Below are positions 35,502-47,600 of a DNA stretch of 64,000 nt, piece after piece (within the stretch, counting starts at the first letter, position 1; each line of letters starts with the position of its first letter). The stretch is from Phoronis australis (lineage: Eukaryota > Phoronida > Phoronidae), in assembly GCA_002633005.1 (NCBI GenBank), contig NMRA01000270.1:422904-486903 (forward strand), in the 5' to 3' direction. The notes under the pieces were generated by a model, which had not been told where the DNA came from, searched no databases, and saw nothing but the letters and a program-made list of their open reading frames with translations. A program made the translations under genes and the position numbers.

Positions 35502-35935
35502 TTAGAAAGATTTGCATGAAGAAATAATGCGATTGTACTTGTTGTTAGTGGCTTTTATTTCCAGAAGAAGTTCATGTTCTTCTTTGATGTCAAATGTGGC
35601 GCTGATGGTACTGTTTAGACTGATGCCTTTCACCCATTTGTCTACCTCTACGGCAGAAATTTCCATTGTGTCACGCTCTTTTATATCAATGTTTCTTTTG
35701 GAACCCCATAATTGAGGTCTAGTTGATCGTTTAGTCTTATGATGTTGTGCATTGATCCGCTTTTGAATGTCTCGGTTTCTCCGACTTGACTTACTGTGTC
35801 TCTTACTAAAACTCATCTTTTTGATGGACTTTTATGTATTCCATCGATAGAAACAACTGGGGGCCTCAAATATTCTTCAACAACTGCTTTGTTGTTGTTG
35901 TTGAAGGGTGCCACGTCAGGAAAAATCTGAAAAGT
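35502..35935 (-). pseudogene. OB-fold family fragment with intact C-terminal block
   Basis: The frame 35816-35502 includes ERDTMEISAVEVDKWVKGIS, LNSTISATF and HELLLEIKATNN. SLNST followed by T is the classic end strand of RPA-like OB-folds. Upstream, EEYLRPPVVSIDG is present at 35.86 kb. A truncated copy follows at 36974-37075. Confidence 0.5.
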
Positions 35936-36135
35936 AGTTGAGTATTTACTCAATTTAATGGTTGAGTCTAATCACATTGTAATGGTGACATGGTTAATTA
36001 TCCGATTCATGAAAATAATCACATCAGATGGAAACAGCGACATATTAATAATAATACATGAAAACATAACAAAATCAACCATTTTCACTGTTCTGGTGAA
36101 GTACTGCCTTACCACACATTGTGGTTAACATTCTT

Positions 36136-36247
36136 GTTTTACCTGGTTAGCAACCATGGAATCAGCACCCTTTTCAATGAGGAGTTTCACAACTACCAGT
36201 TGGTTAAACCTAGACAAGTCGTGGAGTGATGTGTCGTCATCCCACGC
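36136..36247 (-). pseudogene. ankyrin-like repeat exon fragment, copy 2
   Basis: It is copy 1 shifted by 1,472 bases, with SLHDLSRF and ADSMVANQ. Confidence 0.5.
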
Positions 36248-37190
36248 AGAGTGAAACGGTTTTAACGGAATAGACGAAATGAGCCATTTCCTATTTCGTA
36301 ACAGGGTCGTGGAATTGTATGTGGCGTAGAAATGCCGGTCAAAGTATAGAAGCATATTTGCCAATATTAAGCAAAAATCAAAATAAACCACATGTAATTT
36401 ATTTCAATGTCAATTCCCATGAACAGAACGATTTTTCTCTTGCTGAACCGAGTGAGGTGTCCCTTTCAGTAAACACCTTGTAATTAGAAAATTTCATCCG
36501 GTTTTGCAGTTTTACGCAGTTCACGGTATAATCAACAAAGTACACACTTTGTCCTTTAATCCTTTGGTTACTTGGTGTGCATTGACAAAAAGTGAAATAC
36601 TTGTTTATTATGAAAAGCTTCACACAAAATACTGCAAAAAACACAGCATGCTGACATCAAAACTTAGAAAAGATTTTTCTGAAACCAACTTCCTTAAACT
36701 TGCAGACACATTTCGATGACTACCCCTTTGTATCGTTGCTTTAAACATGAGAGGGCGTTCATCACTGGGTATGTTAAATGAGAAAGGGTAAACTTCTCCA
36801 CCCATTGTAACAATTTCGTTGTAACATAGGAAATTAAATATCAATTAAAATCCACAACGGCAATAAATGAATTGAAAATAAACTTACCACAATTTTAAAG
36901 AAAACCATACCTACATGAAAATCGTAAGATTAATGACAAACAAATTAAAAGAGTGAAATACTACCATTGTAGCTTAGAAAGATTTGCATGAAGAAATAAT
37001 GCGATTGTACTTGTTGTTAGTGGCTTTTATTTCCAGAAAAAGTTCATGTTCTTCTTTGACGTCAAATGTGGCGCCATATGTAATTTATTTCAATGTCAAT
37101 TCCCATTAACTGAACGATTTTTCTCTTGCTGAACCGAGTGAGGTGTTCCTTTCAGTAAATGCCCTACAATTAGAAAAGTTCATTCTTGTT

Positions 37191-37301
37191 TTACCTGGTT
37201 AGCAACCGTGGAATCAACACCCTTTTCAATGAGGAGTTTCACAACTACCAGTTGGTTAAACCTAGATGAGTCGTGGAGCGATGTGTCGTCATCCCACGCA
37301 G
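37191..37301 (-). pseudogene. ankyrin-like repeat exon fragment, copy 3
   Basis: It reads DTSLHDSSRFNQLVVVKLLI and EKGVDSTVANQ. This copy is closest to the ankyrin consensus at the H-D-S-S-R positions. Confidence 0.5.
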
Positions 37302-37566
37302 AGTGAAACGGTTTTAACGGAACAGACGAAATGAGCCATTTCCTATTTCGTAACAGGGTCGTTGAATTGTATGTGGCGTAGAAATGCCAGTCAAAGTATA
37401 GAAGCAAATTTGCCAATATTAGGCAGAAAACAAAATAAACCATATTCCCATGAACTGAATGATTTTTCTCTTGCTGAACTAGAACGTTATAGCAAAGTTG
37501 ACTGTCATTTTCACTATTCTGGTGAGGTACTGCCTTACCACACATTGTGGTTAGCATTCTTGTTTT

Positions 37567-37670
37567 ACCTGGTTAGCAACCGTGGAATCAGCACCCTTTT
37601 CAATGAGGAGTTTCACAACTTCTAGTTGGTTTATATCTAGAGGAGTCGTGGAGCGATGTGTCGCCATCCC
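37567..37670 (-). pseudogene. ankyrin-like repeat exon fragment, copy 4
   Basis: It is related to copies 1-3 but has frame changes after SSR. Confidence 0.4.
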
Positions 37671-37899
37671 ACACTAAATGAAACGTGTTTAACGAAACAA
37701 AGACGAAATGAACCATTTCCTATTTCGTAACAGGGTTGTGGAATTGTATGTGGCGTAGAAATGCTGGCTTCGCAATAGATTGCAGTGTTGAATAATATTT
37801 GCTGTAAGAATCCTGAGCAGTCACTTGAGCCTTCCCCCATTGTAAAGTGTTTGAACCAAATACTGCCATATAATATTGGTAAAATTCTTCAGTTTAGGG

Positions 37900-40800
37900 T
37901 ATAAATTTCTCGACAGAAGTACAGTAACTTATCAATAAAAATTTACTTTGCTTTTAGCATGGTTTGTTTGACGTAGCTATTTTAAACAGCATTTAATAAA
38001 CTTTTGAGCATTTGCGAGACTGTAGTAAGCTTTTGATAAATAGGAATATGGTAATTTTGGCAACTATTTTGTCCCAGTTTGAAGAATACTGAATGCCTGA
38101 GTATGTCCTCTTGTATGCCGCGTTGCTGCCTTGAAGAAATACATTCAATTTACTGATGTGCAAAACATATATTAAATGGGGTAGTAAAGTACAATTATGT
38201 TATTTCTAAGGTATATGTATCGCGGTAGAATTTTGGGTGGTTTTCCTGTTTTTGGAAGGCCAGAGTGTGTTCATTAGTCACTGTCACAACAAATTTTGTC
38301 GTTATCAATTTGGAGGTCGTCTTCAAAGTAGAATGACATTCCTGTTAAGTAGACATCTGTTCACAGGTACTATGATAGTAAACTCCATTTGGTCGGACAA
38401 AAATAAGTTTAATAAAATAAAATATAATTGTAGGCGGTCTGATACACGCTGTACCAGACATGCGCAGGCCGCACATGCCTGCCCATTGCACTGATTGCCT
38501 AGAACCCTTTTTATGCTTTATGGTTAAAACTGAGCTAAGGACATGACCCAAGGGTTTAGCAGTGGGACCCAGTGGGACACGCTGCTAAACCGCTGATCCA
38601 AAAATAATCGCCAAAATTACATTTTTTCTTTGATTTTTAAAGGCTTCTAACATAGTCGGGAATGTCCACAATTTTTCGAAATACTGTCAGTTGGCAGCTG
38701 TGGTATAGAACTTCAATACGGCTTAGCATCATTCTGTCACTATATCCTTTATGAAAAACTGAGGAAACAAAATTTCACGTATAAGCGAAATTGTGTTCAA
38801 AGTTGGTGAGATTTTATTGTGACCAGTGAATTGTTCATTCACTAAGTAACATTATTTGAGAAAATTCAAAACGAGTTCTGCCCAGTAGCCCACAATGTGT
38901 TGAAATGCTTGTTTTTCCGAAATGTCAGTTGCATATGATATAGTTGACATGTATATTGCTTACAAACATAAATAGCAGGCTTGATAACCAACCAAGTCTG
39001 CTAAACAAAAAAAATGCTTGAGCATTACTACTTCTGAAGAAAGCAAATTGACTTGACAATCTGTGGTCTTTGCGTGCAGGATATCTTTCAATGGCTTTGA
39101 GTACAGACTTATAGAGCATTAAGGGTCTTGTGTCAATTGTAGTGTTGTGCTTTGTTGCTGTTTGATGTATTGTACCTCTGAGTATACTTTACCTTGGTAT
39201 TTTTGTTTTTATTTCTTGGTTGTCACAGTGGAAAATCATGTTGCTGATCATGAGGCAGTATAGTAATTATTTGTAACTCCCACGGGTTAGATCTCATGTA
39301 GTTTGAAAATTGATCTGAATTTCCAAACATTACATTGAATTTTATTTACGGTAGTGAGACATTGGTTTGCTCGGTATTTTGTTTAGACATTTTTCATGTT
39401 CTTCTTTAAGAGACGTTGATTATTAGTACAGTGTGTTCACAAAAATATTTGCAAACACGAGTACTAGAAAATGGGTTTCACTGGCACGCAATTATTGTAT
39501 ACTCTGATCCCAGTTTGTGTACCTAGGAAATGATGTTACGGACAACAACACAGTTTACTCGTAGTTGAAGAGATACGAATGGATGTTTTCAGATTCTGTA
39601 CAACCGACATCACCTTCACGTGGTACTCTTATTTTAGAATGTTTTTGTGAACATTTTTGGTACACCCTGTATATTCAAGTGTTAATCCATATGGTAACCA
39701 CTCAAGTGTTGTATTTAGACTTGTATGTAATTATCTTCAGTTGTTGCCAGACAGACAACATATTAAGATGTGATGATCATCAAGTGACTATGTGAACATT
39801 TAAGATGGTGCAACTTGAGGTGGTCAACTTTTCCCAGTCCAACTTTTCCGTGTGTCTGGGATATCAGCATCCTTCTGCCATACTTTAGTTCATATGAACG
39901 CCACATCTCATTTCTTGCACCTTATGGTACTGTTTGTCATGTGGTCACTCTCTTGGCAGGTGCAACTTTCGCTGGGACAAGTATCTGACTGGACACATTT
40001 TTTTCATCTCTATGTATGGGATTGCAGTTGTTACATTTTTGTAAGCAAAGTATGGCAACTCTTCATATGCTTTGGTCAAAGTTTAATCACTATGTTGCTA
40101 ATCATGAAAAAATTAAAATTTATTTTCCAACAGCTTCACCGTACATACCAAACAGTTAACATATTAAAATTTTCTGAATCTGTTCTGTGCGGAAGTTTGA
40201 TGAAATAAAATTCAGTTTCTCCACTGTATTGAAGAATTACCATACCTTGCCTGATGTGAATTTTTTTGTACAACGAACAGTATCAAACTTCTTTTGACGA
40301 TCATTTGGAAATTGCTTTGTGTTTTTAATAAAGTATGTACATAGACTGAGATGTATACATTGTTTCATCTTTTATAGGATTCCATACTTTTCCGTTTTGG
40401 AAATAGTCACAAGAGATGCGTGCTGGTACCTGCATGTGCATTTGGATGTTTGTCAACAAACACTGACTCAAGCTGCATCACAAACCTTTTCTCTTCAAAT
40501 CATAAATTTATTATATGCTCTTGTTAATCACATGCTACATTTAACAAACATTTACAGACTAATCATTGCACATAACTTGTAATAATTATATTAAATCTAG
40601 GTCATATATCTGTTACGCACAGTGAATATAAATTTAAAATAAGACACCATAATGGTTCTTGGACATTACTGGAATGGCCGGTCAGAAGTGGCCAAGTTCA
40701 AACTCGATGAAATATGAACACAGCGATGTACTGTTTATTAAACAAAAAACACCTATTAGCTCCATTCAGTCCACAGCATAACCATAGAAAAAGAACTGTT

Positions 40801-41130
40801 GTCTTATTTCATGACTTGATTTTTAGACATGTGGCTAAATTAAATCAAAACAATTTATCTCATTGTGTGAAACGTTAACTGAAGCAGCACTCAAAATCAA
40901 CTTTAATACATTTCCATGTCCAGATCTCTGACCAAAGTATTATAAATTAGAACTGCTTGAAAGTAACGTTACAATGCCGACACACAATAAACTACGACTG
41001 TTTTCCTTAACAACACTTGATCATGAGTATATGCCATTAATTGTCGATTACTTTTCTCATCCAATAATAATTCGAGCATAATCTGTAAACTCTACACACA
41101 TCTCCTCAAAACTGCTTACTAAAAAGTGAT
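37900..41130. other. no recognisable gene
   Basis: AT-rich DNA without credible exons on either strand. A hairpin with gtttagcag/ctgctaaac arms lies at about 38553-38591. Confidence 0.5.
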
Positions 41131-41154
41131 GAACAAACTAGGAAGTTATCACAA

Positions 41155-41300
41155 TTGACCAATCGCAAGCTCCGCCCCTTTGTGACTCGACAAACAATGT
41201 TTTAACCAGCAACGTGGCGGCTTGGAAATGAAAGTGTGTCAAGAATGCTGCGTTCAGATTGGTCAGTTCGGCCGTCACTCAAAATCCTGGCGATAGGTCA
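41155..41300. mobile_element. short MITE-like repeat, copy downstream of TSPO
   Basis: It is bounded by ttgaccaatcgc and gcgataggtcaa, inverted with mismatches. It contains caagctccgcccc, gattggtcag and tcaaaatcctggcgat. A second copy is at 51918-52092. Confidence 0.6.
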
Positions 41301-41485
41301 ATTGCCACTAACAGTACAAAACAGAAATAAAAACAAGCATGTACTTGACTCGACAAAGGCTAGACTCCCTCTCAAGTTGGAACTCATTGAAAAACTTCAC
41401 AATATTATGTCTACCATTGAGACATGAGCCTCGACAGCTTGGCGGTGGTTGTTAAACCATGCCAAATTATGTCTGGGGCTAGGCA

Positions 41486-41662
41486 TTACTCGGCCTTAAT
41501 GGCTGGCCGGTTGTTCCTCCAACAGTAGAAGTTAATGGAGGTTGCCAAGGACACCCACATTAAATAAGGAATCATCAGGTAGCTGGCAGTCTTGTTAATG
41601 GGGTAGAAGGTGTAGATGCACCCTGCAATGGCTCCCCACAATGCAAGAATGTCGGCCAGTGC
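41486..41662 (-). CDS. TSPO: TSPO last coding exon 4
   Basis: Acceptor tttcttgtag; 58 codons and TAA at 41488-41486. It encodes helices 4-5 ([40 protein letters not shown]). Confidence 0.94.
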   Translation of the reverse strand, partial: ALADILALWGAIAGCIYTFYPINKTASYLMIPYLMWVSLATSINFYCWRNNRPAIKAE

Positions 41663-44600
41663 CTACAAGAAATAGAGTCCAGTCCATTAAAACATCTCTT
41701 CATTAGAAATTAGATACAAAAAATCATGTTGGGAGTCATTCATGTAAGGAGCCCTGAAAGATCCATATAGATATGTTCCCGTGACAGAACCAGATGCATT
41801 CAATTCTCTTTGAAATTCATCAAACCCAAAAACCATGAAAGGAATCAGTTGAAAAATAAGCAAAATATCACAGAATATTTTCTTAAAGCCCCTGTCTGCT
41901 CACTATCTTTTTTCACACAGTTTGGGTTAAAGGTTTCGGTAGCCTGTAATTGGTCAGTTCAGTCATGAATAGCGACATCTATCATCTGGGTGGTTTGTAG
42001 AGTGATGCTGTATAGCTAGACAACCACATTAGTCATCGTACTGTGTTTCAGCCAATACAATACATAAGATCAGAAGATCTGTCGTCGAAGCACAGAAGGA
42101 ATCAACATAGGTATCTGACATCCATTTTACTTTCCTAGACATTAAGATCTTTGCGCAGAATTTTGACACCACATCTTTAAATAATCAAAATGGTGGAACT
42201 TTTCCTCAGAAATGTGACATTCCTTAATGGTTGCTAAAATTTATCTGTATTCTAACAGTCGTGATCTAGCACGTCTTCATATCCCATCAACTTGCCACTT
42301 CAAGTTTTCAGACACAAATCTGGGCCTGGAATGTAATCTTAGTATTCGAAACAAACTCAAAATTATTTTTGGCAATTTCTCTGCTACTTTTGTCCAAACT
42401 CAAGATAAGTGGTAACTAGACAGTGCTTGAATACAGTATAGTTTACGCATACAAGTTTCTAGACCAAGTTTGCTCTTGATGACCCTTACATTCGTGGTAC
42501 AAACTGAGTAAAAACTAGGATTAAAAAATTAACTACACAAGTCATGTACTCGAGCAGACTTATCTTAATTCGCAAAAAAGTACAGTAGAAAATACTGAAC
42601 ATAATTTCCAGGTCCATTTCTAGTAAAACGACTAGAACCCAGGCTTTGGGGTTACCCACAAAATGCAACGGGAAAGTGGTCACAGTATGTGTCTGAGCTG
42701 CAAAAATAACGAACAACCGATCGTTTTCATCTTGCATTAGTTCCCCCTTCTTAGTTGCTCCATAATGATTGGTGCAACTTAGCACTAGACTTGACTAAGA
42801 GTACATTGATTTTGATTAGCCAGTGGTCACTCAGTCCCTTACTCTGTGGCTAGTTGTTTGTCACACTAGACTCTAAGAGTACACTGATCTTGATCAGCGA
42901 GCGTTCACTCACCCCTGTTGATCGGGTTTCAAGGTGATACAGCGCAAGTGTCTACAGCTCTCTTAATCATTAGTAGTTAAATACATGTGGCATTGGCACT
43001 AAAATCAATTCCACTGCATAAGTGACAGCATGAAAGCACTGGTAGTATGAATCAAAGTTCCTGAAATGATCACCTCATTTTCGTTTCACCCAACCTGATT
43101 TTACTTCATTCCATACCACTGTTCAGAGATGTCAATTTGCAAGTTCAAACATTGACCAAATTAACTCCTTACATAAAGCACTTGAGACACTAAAGCCTTC
43201 ATATTTCAAATTTAAAATGCAGGGCTTGGAATGACCAATGACAAAAAACGCGGACACTTTGAAAGTTTTACGGCCCAAATCGTCGCCCGATAACCAGCCT
43301 AGAACTGGTCGATGTGAACCTTTCCCCGACAAAAATCGGGAGGACTAAAAAAAAAAAAAACGTTACCACCAAGTGGCATGCGTCTGCGTCCTTTTAGCTC
43401 GCCCGTCTACTCCCAACCCACACATTTTTGGCTGCAGAGCGGTAGTATTTGTCGCCGCGCTTAACAATAACACAAGACGCCATTGAAAATCACACCACGC
43501 TATCCCAGATGCCCGGGCAATGTTGACAATTTAAGTTCCTCCGAACATAAAGAGCAACTTACGCTTTTCGAGGTGAACGTCGTCTGCAACGCCGCGATAA
43601 GAAAGGAATTTGCCGCAGAACTTTTATATCAAATCCGATTTTTTTACGCGGAAATATTATAAAAAAAGCGGAAAGCATATTTGAAAAAGCGGAAATCCGC
43701 GTTTCAGCGGAAAATTCCAAGCCCTGAAAATGGTTCGTGTTTACTTAGAGGCACTGGCTACAGGGCATACATTTCGACACTGCCAAATATAGGACCACAA
43801 GAATGCATGCATTTGGGTGTTTGGCCCCAAAATGCATTTACATATATCATACAGAAACGTCCAATAGCAACACACTAAAATAGTCTTTTCTTTAAAAACA
43901 AACTCTTTACGGACCATCACAACTGTTATCTTACCCAGCCTAGCTTCTTAGCACCAAAGAAGATGGGAGACCAAACCCAATTGAGAGCCAACTGTGTCCC
44001 ATACAACGCCAAAGGGAGTCGGCCCTCACTTTCGGCGGCATCTCGCCACACCAGGTATGATGCATATCCCATCCCTGTAACGAGAAAAGTAGAACAGGCT
44101 GCACTGGAAACCATTATGAATGTGACAAATAGACAAGGTGTATATATTTTTGTAAGACTTGAAGAGAAAAACAATCTGTTTCAAAAGAAAATTAAAGTTA
44201 AAAAATTGACTTTCACTACCACCTCAGAACTTTAACATGTTAACTGTTAGCACATCACAATTTAAAAATAGTTTCTATAAAACACGCAGTAACTACCGTT
44301 AGAGGAAAAGCTTTACGCAGACAATGTACTTATGCTGAGGTGAGATTTAATTCCTTTTTAAAAATAGCATGGAGTAGAAAATGAATGATTTAAGACGCAA
44401 CCACTGAGTCATAAACGGACTAATGTGATCACATTTTAGACAGTCATGCAACTAACATGTCAAATATTCAATGGATCACAAGGCTTCATTGTTTTTTTAG
44501 GCTACATCTTTATTTACTGTAACATTTCTTCAAATTCGAGCAAAGAGGACAAGTGAAAATTTTCATTTTCCATTTTTCAAAAACGGCATCATTTATTATG

Positions 44601-47600
44601 CTTAAAGTTCATCAAGTACTTGTTGACAACACCTCTACTACAAACTGGGAAGGTGACGAAGAGACCCTCTCTTCCAGTCTACCTTTCTTGAAAACTTTGA
44701 TCATGACAAGCAATATTTCACAATCCACCACAGTGTTATAAACTGACGAAACGTCACTATAGTAACCAAATTTTTCCACATCTCAAGACAAAAACGACCA
44801 GTTGCCAGTTGTTTGTTATTTCCTGTAGGTCATAACTAATTCTCATTCAATATTGTAACTGTCTGGTATTCCTTATGACACTATGTATACTTTGCAACAC
44901 AGAGTATGACTACTGTTAGTGTGTTTGTGTATTCATATTGTCAAATAATGTGGCTACCTGCCACCACCAAACTTGAATCGAAAGCTCGTCTCAATTTACA
45001 AAACGCGTTCTATGAGATTGCTGTGCATGTTTAGTGTCACCCTCCTGAATTAATCTGTGGCTGCGTGAGGGAAATAAATGTTTTCTTGGAAAGAAGCACT
45101 ACTGAAGAGACCAACCCTGATATAACGTAACAAAAACAAAAAACAATATATCTTCTTGTATCAAAGGTTCACCCACTGTACACTTCAACATTCATATGTA
45201 CTCAACTGTACATCTCACCACTCATCTGCACACCTCATCACTCACCTGTAACCCTCACCACTCACCTGTACACCTCACCACTCACCTGTATAGAGAGTAG
45301 TCCATACTGGGCCAAACACCCAGGGTGGCGGGTTCCACCTAGGTTTCTTAAGCTCCTACAAAACCCATCATATAATCAATAAAGATTCATTTAGACAAAC
45401 TAGGCCACACTGATTATGAACATCAAGGCCAAGGTTAAAAGACTGTGTAATTGTAGCTTGATTGGCATTCAATGTTTGAATATTAAATGTTTTGCATTAC
45501 AAATACCTATGCGAGAAAAAACAAATATACCCAGCAAAGGTACTATGGTATAAGACTTGACTGTCAATATATGCAATTTGCACTGTCAGGCTACTACTCG
45601 TTATTGATTCTTTTGTTACAGTCAAATTTGCAAATAATAATTGCTGAATCGCTGTCACAGGGCACACACGCAGTAAAAGTACACGGGTGTTGACTAAACA
45701 TACACCTCCCCTGCAAGTAAAATAGATGAAATTACTAAACTGAACATGCAGAGGACATTACGCAACAACCCACAACAAGCATGTTAGTAAGAAACTGGCC
45801 CCAACATGAAAACTGCAGTCTACCGTCACAATGACTTACCTTGTGGTACCAAGTTTTGATCTCAGGATTGGACATGTAGTTACCAAGGATACCACCTACA
45901 TGTGGAGCTAGCACAGCGAGAGAAGGTTTAACCCAATGGTAGGATAACATCACTACAAAAACACAACACCACAGAGATAATACGCATGCTTCCTCACCTT
46001 GGTCTCGCTGCCTCCTGGCTCCAGTCATCAAGTTTTATAGCTGGACCCAATGGAAGGTCATTAAATGCCAATCATGGTCCACAAAATACACCATGGGAGC
46101 ATTTAATTGAAACTGTCCATGCATATCCTGGGATAGGTATACATTACCGAATGCAGTGTCTCATTTTGTTACAATAAGAAAATTTGTCGTTTTTTTCAAA
46201 AAAGACAACTTGCCATACTAGAATTGTTTCCCACATTCTTTGTGGCATGTTAAATAGAAGCAGAATTGAGGAGCTGTAGTATACACTCCTCTTCCATTTT
46301 TTCCAGTATGATGCAGTCACGTTACAAAAGTAAATTGCACAAAATGATTGAACTTAGTAAAAATAGTTACATTTTTATTACAAAGGTAAGCAGCTTTGCT
46401 TTTCTTTCTAATACTTTTCAAGGTCACTATTGCTCAATCATCTTAAGCTTATTTTCTCAAGGAAGGTAAAGTATTTTGGGACTTCCAAGCATGCAGAGTC
46501 TCATTTTTACTAAAATCAATGACCATAAAATACACATCACCATCACTGGCAGAAACCATAACATTGTAAAGTTAAAATCGTAGATGCTAACCTCATCTAC
46601 ATATAACGGCAGACTCAGTCTCCTAAAATTCTGATGAACTGTGCGACTCCAAAAAGATGTTTACAGCATCATAACAGAGATTTACAGTACGTCATCGTGA
46701 GATTGAATTTTTTTGTATCCATCCTACACCTTCTGCATGTGCGAGCTCAACGTAATGTCTTTGATCAGCCATGCTTTATACGAGTTAAATTCTTGTACAG
46801 GGGGGATTTGCCGAGCATGGTTCGAGTTAATTAATTTTTCCAGAACAAAGGGTTTGATGAGAGCAATTAAGACAACCTTCTCACTAATGACATTTCAAGA
46901 AGAACCTAAGTCTGCGTGTCACGAAATTGATAGGCAGCTGCCAACATTGTTCATAACAAGAACCTGCACAAATGAGTAGTGGATAAAATGAAAAAAACGG
47001 CTAATCTAAAATAATACAGCAGGCCAGTGAAATTTTATTTTCTTAATTTTTAACAAAAAAGGCAACGCCAAAAATCCTTTACTATTTAATGATGAGGACT
47101 TTATAATGTTCGAAGCCTTTGAAAAATATGATAAATAAAATTGTGGGGCAGATTTTTTCAGGTAAAACTCAAGTATAAGTTTTTTCTTCTCAAATGCCTC
47201 AGTTGTTGGTTTCACTTTGGTTTCATTTGAATTTGTTTGTTTGTTTTCTTCTAATTATGTACAGTCATGATGGATGTTTTGAAGCCATTTCATTTATTTT
47301 CTGTTTTTACAAATGTGTGTTGACTTGTGTTAATATCAAATCTAAATAATCTCGATTTCAAGGCACAAAGTGGTATAAAACATTCTTTGACAGATGCATT
47401 ATAACAAAAAACTGTTATCAAATTCAGTTTCCTTGGTTTTAGAAGAAAAAAGTAATCTTCTTTCAGGTATATAAGCACAGGGCTCAGGTGGTCTAACACT
47501 GTGTGATCAACTTCTTCTGGCATTACAAATTACCTTGTCACTAATTGGCAGAAAGGAGTAGGTTTGGAGCCTACCTACAGTACAATCAAGATGATTTACG

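Larger units (their letters stand above)
34608..37071 (-). repeat. 1,472-bp tandem duplication
   Basis: Sequence from 34608 recurs from 36080 with an exact 1,472-base offset over more than 900 bases and few differences. Unit 2 breaks off at 37071 inside the OB-like block. Further partial copies follow at 37075-37450 and 37490-37760. Confidence 0.9.

Noticed and set aside
39852-40208. 118-codon plus-strand ORF
   Set aside because: The translation is His/Leu/Phe-rich without motif or splice context; chance is likely.
45161-45290. CRISPR-like array
   Set aside because: Units are contiguous with no spacers, the genome is eukaryotic, and the array is a plain minisatellite.
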